Source: Zonotrichia leucophrys gambelii (taxonomy: Eukaryota; Chordata; Aves; Passeriformes; Passerellidae). From it: a stretch of 64,000 bases of DNA. Under the pieces are notes generated by a model. The model did no database searches. It was not told where the DNA came from and worked only from the letters and a program-made list of their open reading frames with translations. Made by a program: the position numbers and the translations under genes. The stretch lies in assembly GCF_028769735.1 (NCBI RefSeq), contig NC_088169.1, forward strand, positions 44,917,229 to 44,981,228. The letters are read 5' to 3'. Positions 63,401 through 64,000 of this stretch are shown one piece after another (position 1 is the stretch's first letter; every line of letters begins with the position of its first letter).

Positions 63401-63789
63401 AAGCTTGTTTGCTGAGGAATATGCTGAACTATTTAAACAGTTTTTCCTTCTACTTTAAAAGTAGCTTTAAAAGTAGGAAATATACCTCTGGCAGTTTGCT
63501 ATCTCTATGCAAATCAATAACAAAAGCTCATGAAAAATAAAGACCCATTAGACAGTGTATTGAAAGTTGGTATATTTTTGAGTAGCAACGATAATCTTGC
63601 AATGAAAAATCATCTCTAGCCTCAAAAGTAGAGTTCAAATAATAATTTAGAAATGTAGAAAGCAAGCATATTCAATATATTACTTCACAGAACTTTTTTA
63701 TATCAATATCTCAAAATTGTTTTCATGGCAAATAGTATAATTCAAGTTACAATAGAATGTTCTGGCCTTTCAAACTCCTAGCCAACTCT
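60493..63789. other. Non-coding stretch
   Basis: No gene is supported. The stretch around 61155-61285 is a patchwork of CAATCA and ATTGAC repeats with a small palindrome (TGAAGATTAATATCTTCA at 61234-61251). Otherwise it is AT-rich unique DNA. Confidence 0.6.
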
Positions 63790-64000
63790 GAACTTGTGGG
63801 CAATCTACTGCTTCAGCTGGATCCTTCTGAGCCCATTGGCCCTGATGGCATTCAAAAAGAACACTCAACAAGAATTCAAAAATCATTGAACTTTCTCAAT
63901 GACTTTTTTGAACAGACTTAGGAGTCTGTAGAGGTCCCAGTCAATTGAAGTTTTCCCAATTTTCAAGAAAGGCGAGAAGCATGACCCTGGAAACTACAGG
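63790..64000 (+). mobile_element. CR1 LINE, upstream ORF2 part, runs off the right edge
   Basis: On the + strand CTACTGCTTCAGCTGGATCC encodes LLLQLDP and GGCCCTGATGGCATTCA encodes GPDGI, the conserved start of the CR1 reverse-transcriptase domain. Further on come GAGTCTGTAGAGGTCCCAGT (ESVEVPV) and CCCAATTTTCAAGAAAGGCG (PIFKKGE), ending with GACCCTGGAAACTACAGG (DPGNYR). Stops and a gap show it is mutated. The copy must continue beyond base 64000, where the rest of the domain is expected. Confidence 0.9.

Noticed and set aside
1..64000. CRISPR array, prokaryotic operon, or defence system
   Set aside because: There are no regularly spaced direct repeats, no ribosome-binding-site spaced gene series and no bacterial protein families; the repeats and splice signals are vertebrate.

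Overview
The window is vertebrate nuclear DNA, almost certainly from a bird and probably a songbird. It is AT-rich, has no bacterial-style gene packing, and its only recognisable protein-derived sequence is decayed transposon. The bird call rests on several CR1 LINE fragments (the dominant avian LINE) and on three retroviral LTRs of types I know from avian genomes. Two of these are intact solo LTRs whose target-site duplications can be read directly. The songbird call is weaker and rests on the look of those LTRs.

Layout. 1-12 kb: unique AT-rich DNA with microsatellites and five CR1 pieces, one of them very old and still showing two reverse-transcriptase motifs. About 12 kb: one good candidate internal coding exon on the + strand (11962-12056), then a more GC-rich block of unknown nature. 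13-41 kb: mostly featureless DNA with one solo LTR (21938-22587), two striking hairpins (17247-17312 and 27457-27507) and some GC-richer blocks at 32-35 kb. 41-43 kb: a long ERVL-type LTR followed by a GC-rich block. 44-54 kb: unique DNA that partly looks like conserved non-coding sequence, a faint CR1 remnant, and a second solo LTR (51169-51553). 54-64 kb: a cluster of CR1 remnants in both orientations, including a 0.95 kb piece with reverse-transcriptase homology and one that runs off the right edge.

Interpretation. The window is best read as a large intron or gene desert. If the 12 kb exon is real, most of the window is intron of a + strand gene, which I could not identify. I found no complete protein gene, rRNA, tRNA, CRISPR array, operon or prokaryotic signal. 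The open reading frames in the region are short, overlap on both strands and carry no domain I recognise outside CR1. The most unusual signals are the candidate exon, the near-perfect short-loop inverted repeats, and the two solo LTRs with intact duplications of different length (5 and 6 bp), which imply two different ERV classes.
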